DNA from: Streptomyces sp. CBMA123
GTDB taxonomy: Bacteria > Actinomycetota > Actinomycetes > Streptomycetales > Streptomycetaceae
Length of the DNA stretch: 64,000 nucleotides
Reading direction: 5' to 3'
Assembly: GCF_014596465.1 (NCBI RefSeq)
Contig: NZ_MECK01000079.1
Coordinates: 1 to 64,000 of the forward strand
Under the pieces are notes generated by a model. That model was not told the origin of the DNA and searched no databases. It saw only the letters and a program-made list of their open reading frames with translations. The position numbers and the translations under genes were made by a program. Shown piece by piece: positions 1 to 7,400 of this stretch (positions are counted from its first letter, which is position 1; every line of letters starts with the position of its first letter).

Positions 1-1
1 A

Positions 2-277
2 CTGGACCGAGCGGGCCGCGCCCTCGGCCTGGCCCTCACGTCCGCCGTCGACCTCATCGACCCGGACGGCCTCGTCCTCGGCGGTGCCTACGCGGAACTG
101 GCCGAGTGGCTGCTGCCCTCCGTGCGCGCCGAACTGGCCGCCCGGGTCACCGTCCGTCCGTGGGCCCCGGAGGCGCTGCGGCCGTCCGCCCTCGGCCGGC
201 GCGGACCGCTGCTGGGCGCGGCCCAGACGACGGTCCGCCGGATCATGGCGGACCCGACCCTGCTGCCCGCCGGCTGA
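2..277 (+). CDS. ROK family protein (sugar kinase/repressor), C-terminal end
   Basis: This is the last 91 codons of a gene that begins before the window. The visible part contains a DPDGLVLGG stretch, typical of the C-terminal ATPase-fold lobe of ROK proteins (xylose-repressor or glucokinase type), and ends in a usual ROK tail with a GAAQTTVRRI helix. The N-terminal winged helix or the kinase motifs lie outside the window, so repressor and kinase cannot be told apart. It converges on the glycoside hydrolase gene with only 21 bases between the stop codons. A sugar-responsive ROK repressor would fit the carbohydrate genes that follow, but this is inference from position. Confidence 0.7.
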   Translation: MDRAGRALGLALTSAVDLIDPDGLVLGGAYAELAEWLLPSVRAELAARVTVRPWAPEALRPSALGRRGPLLGAAQTTVRRIMADPTLLPAG

Positions 278-298
278 CCCGGGGCCCGCGCCCCGCGG

Positions 299-2302
299 TC
301 AGTCGTGCTCGACCACGACCATCGCGTGCCCGTCCGCGGTGGTGACCCGCACGTGGACGTACTCGCCGTCGTGCCGCCAGGCGAGTTCCTGCCCGGCGGG
401 CTGCAGCCGCACCGAGCGCGGCGCGGCGGCGAGCCGGACGGCGACGGGCACGTCGACCAGCGGGAACGGGTCGTGCACCAGGTCCAGCTCCGGGGTCTCC
501 CGGGACGGTACGAAGCTGATCAGGTGCACCACGGTGCCGGTGGCGGTCCGTACCACGGTGGTCTCCAGGTGGACCGGCCCGCCCGCCCGGACGAGCGGGT
601 CCGGCAGGAGCCGGTCCAGGGCGGCGCCGAGCAGCTGACGGTACGTCTCCAGGCCGTGCTCGTGGAAGGACTCCAGCAGCGGTACGGTCACGGCGGCCAC
701 TCCGGCGCCGACGGCGACGGCCACCTCCTCGGTCGGGTCGGCCGGGGGAGTGTAGGAGTGGCCGCAGAACCGGTCCCAGGAGCGCGGGAAGTAGGGCGCC
801 ACCACCCGGGCCAGGACGTCGGCGCCGGGAACGGCCCGGGCGGTCAGCCGGGCGCCGTGGCTGATCACCGGGAAGTCCTCCGGGACGCCGGGGACACCTT
901 CGCAGGCCAGGAAGACCTCACCCGCCGGAGCCGGTGCCAGGTCCTCGACCGGGAGGTCGGGGAGGGCCGGTTCGGTGCCGTTCCGGAGCAGCGCGGGCCC
1001 GACCAGCAGCACCGCGCCACCGGCCCGCCGGTACGTCCGCAGGCGCTCCGCGAGGGCGTCGTCGACCGTCGTGGTCTCCGGCACCACGACGGCCCGGTAC
1101 CCGCTCAGGTCGGCCGTCGGCGGTACCACGTCGAACTGCGCGCGGAGTTGCTGGAGCGCCCGGACGGCACCGATGTTGCTCGCGCCGGGATTGTCGCCGA
1201 GGCCGGGGTCGGCGATCACGGCGAGCTCGCTGACGATCCGGCCGCCGTCGAGGAACGGCTCGCACTCCTCGATGTGCCGGTAGACCGAGCCGATCAGCTC
1301 GTACACCGCCGGGGCGGGCGCGCCGCGCGGGTGGAGCACGTCGCCCACGCCGCTGGTCAGACCGTGGCTCAGCATCTGGCTGCATTCGTAGAGCAGCGCC
1401 GCCCGGGGCTTGAGGGCGGCGCTGTCGCCCCAACTCTCGTGGAACCGCCCGGTGTGGCTGAGGGTCGGCAGCCCCAGCGGGCGGACGAAGCGGGCCACGT
1501 ACGGGAGGAAGGCGTAGCCCCAGCCGCCGGTGGGCAGCCCCTCGATCTCGACGTGCCGGACGAACTGCCGCTCGTCGGGCAGCCCGGTCTTCGGGCGGCC
1601 GTTGAACCAGACGCCCTGGGCGGCGTCCGGGGGCAGGGCCTTCTCCACCATCGCGGAGTAGCGGGCCATGTAGCGCCGGGCCACCAGGTCCGCGTAGCGG
1701 GCTCGGTGGTCGGCGTCGGCCGGGTCCAGGCCGTCGCGGCGCATCCCGTCGACCGCCCAGCGGCTCAGGCTCGGCTGGTTCCAGCACATGTCGATGAAGA
1801 TCCCGTCGACCGGGGCGAAGCGGCGCAGCACCTCGTCCAACTGGTCGGCGAAGTGGTCGGCGTAGGGGCTGGACATGTCGAGGACGTTCCAGCCCGCCTG
1901 GAACGCCGAGGTGGTCCAGCGGCTGATCTTCAGGTTCTCGTCGTGCGCGACCCATTCGGGGTGCTCCTGGGCGGCGTACTCGTCGACCTGGAGGGACAGG
2001 TAGATCGGCGCCCGGATGCCCACGGCGTGCAGGGCGTCGATCTGTTCGGCGAGGAGGTCCAGGTCGGGGGCGAGGCCGGGGTGGCGTTCCGGGCGTTCGG
2101 TGCCGTAGTAGAGGCGGCCGTGGTGGCACTTGGCGAAGACGGTGACGCTGTCGACGCGGGCGTCCCGGAAGGCCTGGGCGAAGGCCACCGGGTCGAAGTC
2201 CCGTCCCACGTCGGGGATGTCGGGGCTGGTGTGGAAGTCCAGGTGCACGGTTCGCCGGGGGAAGCGGGCTTCGGTGTGAGCGTTCACATTGCCTCGGGTC
2301 AT
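299..2302 (-). CDS. Putative glycoside hydrolase with beta-galactosidase-type trimerisation region
   Basis: A 667-residue cytoplasmic protein without signal peptide. The N-terminal half is a TIM-barrel of the hypothetical glycosyl hydrolase / alpha-L-fucosidase-like group: it opens with HLDFHTSPDIPDVG and carries the acidic strand GIFIDMCWNQPS near residue 170. The second half (about 370-600) resembles the trimerisation domain of beta-galactosidases. The start chosen is the ATG at 2302, because a TATAAA -10 box ends exactly 7 bases before it, which suggests a leaderless mRNA. A LacI-type palindrome lies inside codons 5 to 10. Its neighbours are a deoxyhexose catabolic operon, so a fucoside or related oligosaccharide is a likely substrate, but the substrate cannot be read from the sequence. 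Conserved function: moderately sure; family number: unsure. Confidence 0.7.
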   Translation of the reverse strand: MTRGNVNAHTEARFPRRTVHLDFHTSPDIPDVGRDFDPVAFAQAFRDARVDSVTVFAKCHHGRLYYGTERPERHPGLAPDLDLLAEQIDALHAVGIRAPIYLSLQVDEYAAQEHPEWVAHDENLKISRWTTSAFQAGWNVLDMSSPYADHFADQLDEVLRRFAPVDGIFIDMCWNQPSLSRWAVDGMRRDGLDPADADHRARYADLVARRYMARYSAMVEKALPPDAAQGVWFNGRPKTGLPDERQFVRHVEIEGLPTGGWGYAFLPYVARFVRPLGLPTLSHTGRFHESWGDSAALKPRAALLYECSQMLSHGLTSGVGDVLHPRGAPAPAVYELIGSVYRHIEECEPFLDGGRIVSELAVIADPGLGDNPGASNIGAVRALQQLRAQFDVVPPTADLSGYRAVVVPETTTVDDALAERLRTYRRAGGAVLLVGPALLRNGTEPALPDLPVEDLAPAPAGEVFLACEGVPGVPEDFPVISHGARLTARAVPGADVLARVVAPYFPRSWDRFCGHSYTPPADPTEEVAVAVGAGVAAVTVPLLESFHEHGLETYRQLLGAALDRLLPDPLVRAGGPVHLETTVVRTATGTVVHLISFVPSRETPELDLVHDPFPLVDVPVAVRLAAAPRSVRLQPAGQELAWRHDGEYVHVRVTTADGHAMVVVEHD
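2275..2288. promoter_or_regulatory. LacI-type operator inside the glycoside hydrolase 5' end
   Basis: TGTGAGCGTTCACA: arms TGTGA/TCACA around GCGT. Similar sites occur at 8087-8100 and 11758-11771. It lies just downstream of the predicted transcription start at 2302, a position where a bound LacI-family repressor would block elongation. No LacI gene is in the window, so the regulator must be encoded elsewhere. Confidence 0.55.
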
Positions 2303-2309
2303 GGGATGG

Positions 2310-2315
2310 TTTATA
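2310..2315 (-). promoter_or_regulatory. -10 box of a leaderless promoter for the glycoside hydrolase
   Basis: On the minus strand TATAAA is followed by 7 bases and then the ATG at 2302, so the A of the start codon is the expected +1. There is no Shine-Dalgarno sequence. A weak -35 (CTGGAC) lies 18 bases upstream. The bases around the start include CATGGGAT, also found at 2441 and 26321 in front of a GntR leader. Confidence 0.5.
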
Positions 2316-2371
2316 GGAGGTGTGCACCGAGGAGTCCAGGGGGAAGGCAGGAGAAGTTCCGAAACCGCAGG

Positions 2372-2728
2372 TCAGAATGGTGCATTGGAGGCCGGAGAGA
2401 CGACCGGGCCGTGGACCGGATGATCCTCTTCCTTCTCGGACATGGGATCTCCTGCTGCGTCGGCGCCGTCACCACACCGACCGCTCCGGGCCCGCGCCTC
2501 GGCGCACCCGCAGGGAAGGCCGCCGACGGGACCCCGCTCGGCCGGCAGCCGGGCGTAGTCCTCGCACTCCAGGAGGTGGAACAGCTCGGACCCGCTGCGC
2601 CAGATGGTCCAGGAGGTCACGCCGCCGGCCTTGATGGCGTCCGTGAGCTCGGTCGGCGCCTCGCGGTGCGCGGCCTCGTACTCCTCGATCCGGTCCGCAC
2701 GGACGCGGGTGTGCAGGGCGATCCTCAT
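2372..2728 (-). CDS. L-rhamnose/L-fucose mutarotase-like protein with replaced C-terminus
   Basis: The first ~62 residues (MRIALHTRVRADRIEEY, AAH at 19-21, SWTIWRSGSELFHLLECEDY) match the RhaM/COG3254 mutarotase family, which interconverts sugar anomers. The start overlaps the lutC stop (ATGA), so it is the last gene of the lut operon. Family members continue with a second half carrying conserved Trp and Met residues and end near 105 residues. Here the sequence after CEDYARL is unrelated, proline- and glycine-rich, and no other frame restores the missing half. The tail runs antisense through a copy of a GntR-gene leader at 2441-2469. The best reading is a gene whose 3' half was lost in a deletion or rearrangement; activity is doubtful. 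Confidence 0.65.
   Translation of the reverse strand: MRIALHTRVRADRIEEYEAAHREAPTELTDAIKAGGVTSWTIWRSGSELFHLLECEDYARLPAERGPVGGLPCGCAEARARSGRCGDGADAAGDPMSEKEEDHPVHGPVVSPASNAPF
2441..2469 (+). repeat. Relic copy of the GntR regulator leader (pairs with 26321-26349)
   Basis: 29 bases starting CATGGGAT and ending GGCGCCGT match 26321-26349 with 3 mismatches. At 26 kb this sequence is the promoter/operator directly before the GTG start of a FadR-type regulator. Here it leads into sequence that does not encode a regulator. It looks like a scar of a lost regulator gene or of recombination between the two deoxyhexose loci. Confidence 0.6.
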
Positions 2729-3420
2729 GGATGCTCCGAAGGTCCGGGGTCGGTCTGGTCGGTCTGGTCGGTGGAGTCGGCGGCGTCGGCGGGCTCGACG
2801 AGGACCACGTGCAGGGTCCGGGGCCCGTGCACGCCCTCGACCCGGGAGAGTTCGATGTCGCTGGTCGCGGACGGCCCGGAGACGAAGGTCAGCGGCAGGC
2901 GCGGGTCGAGGCGCGCGAGCGCCTCGGGGACGTCGTCGACGATCTGCTCGGCGCGGACGACGCACAGATGGTAGTCGGGGACGAGGGTGAGGGCCCGCCT
3001 GCCCTGGCCCGGGCCGGTGTCCAGGACGACGGTGCCGGTGACGGCGATGCCCACGGCGGCGAGCGTGACGGCGCCGTCGAGGGCGTCCAGGGCGGGGACG
3101 TCCAGGGGCTCCCGGTGCCACTCCCACGCCCCGGGCGGCAGGGCGCCGTCCGGAAAGCCGTCCGGCACCGCCAGCCGGGTGGCGCCCTGCGCGGTGAGGG
3201 CGGCGGCGATCGCCCCGGGCAGTCCGGCGGGGTCGGTCCGGGTGACGGTGGCGCGGTAGTCGGCGACCCGTTCGGCGAACAGGGCCACCAGGTCCTGGCC
3301 GGGGGCGGTATGGCCGCGCCGGTAGCCGCGGGGTACGGGCAGGTCGTCCGGGCCCTCCTCCGCGGGGACGTCGGTGAGGGCGGCGCGGATGCGCCCCAGG
3401 ACGGCGTCGCGGCTGCTCAT
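2725..3420 (-). CDS. lutC: LutC/YkgG family lactate utilization protein
   Basis: 231 residues; part of the LutABC complex that oxidises L-lactate to pyruvate through iron-sulfur proteins. The C-terminal half has the characteristic core IAVTGTVVLDTG, followed by LTLVPDYHLCVV and FVSGPSATSDIELSRVEGVHGP. Length matches the family. Start ATG overlaps the lutB stop (ATGA) and the gene overlaps rhaM the same way, so it is translated within one operon. Its presence here fits the last step of oxidative L-fucose breakdown, which yields pyruvate and L-lactate. The C-terminal tail contains a short DQTDQTD repeat. Sequence appears intact. Confidence 0.88.
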   Translation of the reverse strand: MSSRDAVLGRIRAALTDVPAEEGPDDLPVPRGYRRGHTAPGQDLVALFAERVADYRATVTRTDPAGLPGAIAAALTAQGATRLAVPDGFPDGALPPGAWEWHREPLDVPALDALDGAVTLAAVGIAVTGTVVLDTGPGQGRRALTLVPDYHLCVVRAEQIVDDVPEALARLDPRLPLTFVSGPSATSDIELSRVEGVHGPRTLHVVLVEPADAADSTDQTDQTDPGPSEHP

Positions 3421-4904
3421 CGGTCACCTTCCCTGTTCTTGCGCCACCAGGTGCGGAAGGACTCCGCGGGTGGTGCGGGGGTGTCCCGGTCGGCGGACCA
3501 GCTGTTCAGCGGGCCGGGCAGCCGCCCGATCCGCCCGTCCCGGGCGAGGGCCCGGCCGCCGAGCGAGGCCGCCTTCTGGGCGGCCGCGAGCAGACGGGGG
3601 GAGTCGAGCACCGTGGCGGCGGCCTTCATCGCCAGCGCCTCGGCGCGTTTCGGACGGGCCTCGACCACCTTGGCCCGCAGATGGGTGAGCACCTCCGGGA
3701 TGTTGATCTTCACCGGGCAGGCGTCGTAGCAGGCCCCGCACAGGGTGGAGGCGAACGGCAGCGAGGCGGCGTTCTCCACGCCGACGAGCTGGGGGGTGAG
3801 GACGGCGCCGATCGGCCCGGGGTAGACCGAGCCGTAGGCGTGCCCGCCGGTGCGCTCGTACACCGGGCAGACGTTGAGGCAGGCGGAGCAGCGGATGCAG
3901 GCCAGCGCCTGGCGGCCGAGGGTGTCGGCGAGGGTGTCGGTGCGGCCGTTGTCGAGCAGGACGAGGTGGAACGCCTGCGGCCCATCGCCCTCGGTCACCC
4001 CGCTCCAGGTGGAGGTGTAGGGGTTCATCCGCTCGCCGGTGGAGGAGCGGGGGAGCAGTTGGAGGAACACCTCCAGGTCCGTCCAGGTGGGCAGGACCTT
4101 CTCGATGCCCATGACGGTGATCAGGGTCTCGGGCAGGGTCAGGCACATCCGGCCGTTGCCCTCGGACTCCACGACCATGACCGTGCCGGTGTCGGCGACG
4201 GCGAAGTTGGCACCGGACACGGCGACCTTGGCGGTCAGGAACTTCTCCCGCAGGTGCAGTCGGGCCGCGTCGGCCAGTGCCTTGGGATCGTCGCCGAGGC
4301 CCTCGGGTGCGGGGCGGCCCCACGTGCCCATCTCGGCGACGAACAGGTCGCGGATCTCGGTCCGGTTACGGTGGATCGCGGGGACCAGGATGTGTGAGGG
4401 CCGGTCGTCGCCGAGTTGCACGATCAGCTCGGCGAGATCGGTCTCGTAGGCGGTGATGCCGGCTTCGGCCAGGTGCTCGTTGAGGCCGATCTCCTGGGTG
4501 GCCATGGACTTGACCTTGACCACCTCCCGCTCGCCGGTGGCCCGGATCAGCTCGGTGACGATCCGGTTGGCCTCGGCGGCGTCGGCGGCCCAGTGCACCG
4601 TCCCGCCGGCCGCGGTGACCGACTCCTCCAACCGCGCCAGGTGGTGGTCGAGATGGCGGGCGGTGCGGCGTTTGATCGCTTCGGCGGACTCGCGCAGTGC
4701 CTCCCAGTCGTCGAGCTCGGCGGCGACGGTGAGCCGCTTGTCGCGGATGGTGGTGGTGGCGCGCTTGAGGTTGGCGCGCAGCTGGGGGTTGGCCAGCGCC
4801 TCCCGGGCGGCGTCGGGGAAGGACGGTGAGCCCAGCCAGACCACGCCGCGCCCACCCGGGGCGGTCGTGGGCGCCTTCGCGGTCGTCGGCACCTTTCCGG
4901 TCAT
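3417..4904 (-). CDS. lutB: LutB: iron-sulfur protein of L-lactate oxidation
   Basis: 495 residues. The N-terminal LUD domain is followed by two 4Fe-4S motifs: CIRCSACLNVCPVYE near residue 333 and CGACYDACPVKIN near 388, the ferredoxin-like centre of LutB. The region VAVSGANFAVADTGTVM and the TLPETLITVMGIEKVLP block are typical. Start ATG at 4904 overlaps the lutA stop; the open frame extends much farther upstream but that extension is the antisense frame of lutA. The C-terminal end (residues ~400-495) is the normal LutB tail with TWWRKNREG. All cluster cysteines are present, so the protein should be functional, supplying electron transfer for lactate oxidation in the cytoplasm. Confidence 0.9.
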   Translation of the reverse strand: MTGKVPTTAKAPTTAPGGRGVVWLGSPSFPDAAREALANPQLRANLKRATTTIRDKRLTVAAELDDWEALRESAEAIKRRTARHLDHHLARLEESVTAAGGTVHWAADAAEANRIVTELIRATGEREVVKVKSMATQEIGLNEHLAEAGITAYETDLAELIVQLGDDRPSHILVPAIHRNRTEIRDLFVAEMGTWGRPAPEGLGDDPKALADAARLHLREKFLTAKVAVSGANFAVADTGTVMVVESEGNGRMCLTLPETLITVMGIEKVLPTWTDLEVFLQLLPRSSTGERMNPYTSTWSGVTEGDGPQAFHLVLLDNGRTDTLADTLGRQALACIRCSACLNVCPVYERTGGHAYGSVYPGPIGAVLTPQLVGVENAASLPFASTLCGACYDACPVKINIPEVLTHLRAKVVEARPKRAEALAMKAAATVLDSPRLLAAAQKAASLGGRALARDGRIGRLPGPLNSWSADRDTPAPPAESFRTWWRKNREGDR

Positions 4905-5641
4905 GGGCGTCCGCCTTCGGTCGAGGCCAGGATCTCGGCCAGGTGCATGGTGCGCACCGTACTGCCTTGGCGGGAGAGTCCGCCGCCGATGTGCATCAGG
5001 CAGGAGTTGTCGACCGTGCACAGGACTTCGGCCCCCGTCGCCAGGACGGCCTCGGCCTTGTCGGCGAGCATGGCGCCCGAGGTCGCGGCGTTCTTGACGG
5101 CGAAGGTGCCGCCGAAGCCGCAGCAGGAGTCGGCGGCCGGGAGGTCGACCAGGTCGAGGCCCTCGACCGCGCGCAGCAGCCGCTGCGGCCGGTCGCCGAG
5201 GCGCAGCCCGCGCAGCGAGTGGCAGGTGGGGTGGTAGGTGACGCGGTGCGGGAAGCGGGCGCCGACGTCCGTGACGCCCAGGACGTCGGTCAGGAACTCG
5301 GTGAACTCGTACACCCGGGGCGCCAGTTCGGCGACCTGCCGGCGCAGCTGCGGGGAGCCGTACTCGTCGGCGAGGACGGGGTGGTGCTCCCGGACCAGCC
5401 CGGCGCAGGACGCGGACGGCGTGACGATCGCGTCGTACCCGGCGAAGGCGCGGGTGAAGCGCGCCATCAAGGGGACGGCGTCCGTACGGTAGCCGGTGTT
5501 GACGTGCATCTGCCCGCAGCAGGTCTGGTCCTGCGGGAACTCGACGGTGTGGCCCAGCCGTTCGAGGACGCTCAGCACGGCGCGCCCGGTGTCGGGGAAC
5601 ATGGTGTCGCTGACGCAGGTGATGAACAGCGCGATGCGCAT
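4901..5641 (-). CDS. lutA: LutA: CCG-domain (Fe-S)-binding oxidoreductase
   Basis: 246 residues, normal length for LutA/YkgE. It carries the two cysteine-rich CCG motifs: QTCCGQMHVNTGY near residue 40 and DSCCGFGGTFAVKN near 173, which bind an unusual 4Fe-4S centre. The start chosen, MRIALFITCVSDTMFP, matches the family start; the longer open frame upstream is within the preceding reductase gene. Overlaps the aldo/keto reductase stop by ATGA and lutB by ATGA. Together with LutB and LutC it forms the lactate-oxidising complex. Placed directly downstream of deoxyhexose genes, it is likely a pathway-specific lactate sink rather than a housekeeping copy. Confidence 0.9.
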   Translation of the reverse strand: MRIALFITCVSDTMFPDTGRAVLSVLERLGHTVEFPQDQTCCGQMHVNTGYRTDAVPLMARFTRAFAGYDAIVTPSASCAGLVREHHPVLADEYGSPQLRRQVAELAPRVYEFTEFLTDVLGVTDVGARFPHRVTYHPTCHSLRGLRLGDRPQRLLRAVEGLDLVDLPAADSCCGFGGTFAVKNAATSGAMLADKAEAVLATGAEVLCTVDNSCLMHIGGGLSRQGSTVRTMHLAEILASTEGGRP

Positions 5642-6639
5642 CAGTTCGCCTCCTGCGGGGTCGGGACGTCCGGCGGGAGCAGGGCGCGGTCCTTGAGCTC
5701 CGCCCACAGTTCGTCGGGGACGCGGTGCCGGAGCATGGCGGCCGCGTCCCGGACCTCGGCGGCGCTGCGGGTGCCGACCAGCACGCTCGCCACCGCGGGG
5801 TGCCCGAACGGGAAGCGCAGCGCCGCGGCGCGCAGCGGCACCCCGTGCTTCTCGCAGACGGTCTGGAGTTCCAGGGCGCGGGTGAGCAGCTCCTCGGGTG
5901 CGGCGGCGTAGTCGAAGGTGGCACCGGGCTTCGGGTCGGCGAGCAGGCCGGAGTTGAAGACGCCGCCGATGACCACGCCCACGCCGCGCTCGGCGGCCAG
6001 CGGCAGCAGCTCGGTGAGCCCGCGCTGGTCGAGCAGGCTGTAGCGGCCCGCCAGCAGGACGGTGTCGAGGTCGGTCTCGCGGATGAAGCGGGCGAGGAGT
6101 TCGGCCTGGTTCATCCCGACGCCGATCGCGCCCACCAAGCCGTCGTCGCGCATCCGGGCGAGCTCCGGGTACGCCTCGGCGAGTGCCTGTTCGGCGTGGT
6201 CGTCCGGGTCGTGGAGGTAGGCGACGTCGATCCGGTCCAGGCCCAGCCGCTCCAGGCTGTCCTCGATCGAGCGGCGGACGCCCACGGCGCTGAAATCCCA
6301 GACCCGGTGCTGGGTGGCGGGGACGGCGAAGCCGTGGGCGAGGTCGTCGCCCGACGGCTCCGGTGCCGGGCGCAGCAGCCGCCCGACCTTGGTGGACAGC
6401 ACGTACTCGTCCCGGGGGCGGCCGCGCAGGGCCCGCCCGAGCCGAAGCTCGGACAGGCCCAGGCCGTAGTGCGGGGCGGTGTCGAAGTACCGTACGCCGG
6501 CGTCCCAGGCGGCGGCGACGGCCTGCTCGGCGTCGGCGTCGGTCACCGGGGTGAACAGGTTGCCGATGCCCGCGGCGCCGAAGGCGAGTTCGGTGGCCGC
6601 GACTCCGCTCCGTCCGAGCGGCCGTTGACGCGCGGTCAC
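5641..6639 (-). CDS. Aldo/keto reductase, probable L-fucose (6-deoxyhexose) dehydrogenase
   Basis: 332 residues. Start GTG at 6639 overlaps the SDR stop (GTGA). The aldo/keto reductase tetrad is visible: Asp and Tyr in FDTAPHYGLG near residue 50, Lys in LSTKVGR, His in AYLHDPDDH near 141. The C-terminal NADP-binding end LRFPFGHPAVASVLVGTRSA is complete. Its close match in layout to the Xanthomonas-type L-fucose/D-threo-aldose dehydrogenases, and the neighbours (mutarotase, fuconate dehydratase, SDR, lut), indicate oxidation of L-fucose to the lactone as the first committed step. D-arabinose or L-galactose are possible alternative substrates. Sequence looks intact, unlike the two genes upstream of it. 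Confidence 0.8.
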   Translation of the reverse strand: MTARQRPLGRSGVAATELAFGAAGIGNLFTPVTDADAEQAVAAAWDAGVRYFDTAPHYGLGLSELRLGRALRGRPRDEYVLSTKVGRLLRPAPEPSGDDLAHGFAVPATQHRVWDFSAVGVRRSIEDSLERLGLDRIDVAYLHDPDDHAEQALAEAYPELARMRDDGLVGAIGVGMNQAELLARFIRETDLDTVLLAGRYSLLDQRGLTELLPLAAERGVGVVIGGVFNSGLLADPKPGATFDYAAAPEELLTRALELQTVCEKHGVPLRAAALRFPFGHPAVASVLVGTRSAAEVRDAAAMLRHRVPDELWAELKDRALLPPDVPTPQEAN

Positions 6640-7400
6640 GGCCGGGGCTCCGGCCGCAGCCGCAGCCCCGCCATCCCGCCGTCGACCTGCAGGGCCGTTC
6701 CGGTGGTGCTGCCGGCCGAGGGGGAGGCCAGGTAGGCGACGGCGGCGGCCACCTCTTCGGCGGTGACCAGGCGTCCGTGCGGCTGCCGGGCGTCGAGGGC
6801 GGTGCGCTCGGCGGCCGGGTCGTCGGTGGCGTCCAGGAGGCGGCCGACCCAGGGGGTGTCCACGGTGCCGGGGTTGACGCAGTTGACCCGGATTCCCTCG
6901 CGGACGTGGTCGGCGGCCATGGCCAGGGTGAGCGAGAGGACGGCGCCCTTGCTGGCCGAGTGGAGCGCGCGCTGCGGGAGGCCGGCGGTGGCGGCGATGG
7001 AGCAGGTGTTGACCACCGAGGCCCGGGTGGAGCGGCGCAGGTGCGGCAGGGCGGCCCGGGTGGTGCGCACGACGCCGAGCAGGTTGACGTCGAGGACGCG
7101 GTGCCACTGCTCGTCCGGGTTGTCCGCCACCGTGCCGACCGCGCCGATGCCGGCGTTGTTGACCAGGATGTCGATCCCGCCGAGCGCGTCGGCCGCGGCC
7201 TGGACGGCGGTGCGCACCGGGGCGTCGTCGGTGACGTCGGCGGTGAAGCCGAGCAGCGGTTCCGGTACCGACTTCGGGTCGAGGTCGAGCACGGCGACCC
7301 GCGCGCCGCGCTCGGCGAGCAGGGTCGCGGTGGCGAGCCCGATCCCGGGGGCGCCGCCGGTGACGAGCGCCGTCAGTCCGTCGAGTTCGGCCGTGCTCAT
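6636..7400 (-). CDS. SDR oxidoreductase (2-keto-3-deoxy-L-fuconate dehydrogenase type) lacking catalytic Tyr
   Basis: 254 residues. Rossmann motif TGGAPGIG at 14-21, NNAG at 81-84, catalytic Ser at 134 (NTCSIAA) and Lys at 151, but the YxxxK tyrosine is replaced by His147: the codon at 6962-6960 reads CAC where TAC is expected (HSASKG). The C-terminal [10 protein letters not shown] is normal. The family member in this context oxidises 2-keto-3-deoxy-L-fuconate to the diketo acid with NAD. Loss of the proton-donating Tyr normally abolishes SDR activity, so this copy is probably inactive or strongly impaired. It overlaps both neighbours by 4 bases, so translation coupling is still preserved. 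A single transition explains the change, or it is a sequencing error. Confidence 0.82.
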   Translation of the reverse strand: MSTAELDGLTALVTGGAPGIGLATATLLAERGARVAVLDLDPKSVPEPLLGFTADVTDDAPVRTAVQAAADALGGIDILVNNAGIGAVGTVADNPDEQWHRVLDVNLLGVVRTTRAALPHLRRSTRASVVNTCSIAATAGLPQRALHSASKGAVLSLTLAMAADHVREGIRVNCVNPGTVDTPWVGRLLDATDDPAAERTALDARQPHGRLVTAEEVAAAVAYLASPSAGSTTGTALQVDGGMAGLRLRPEPRP

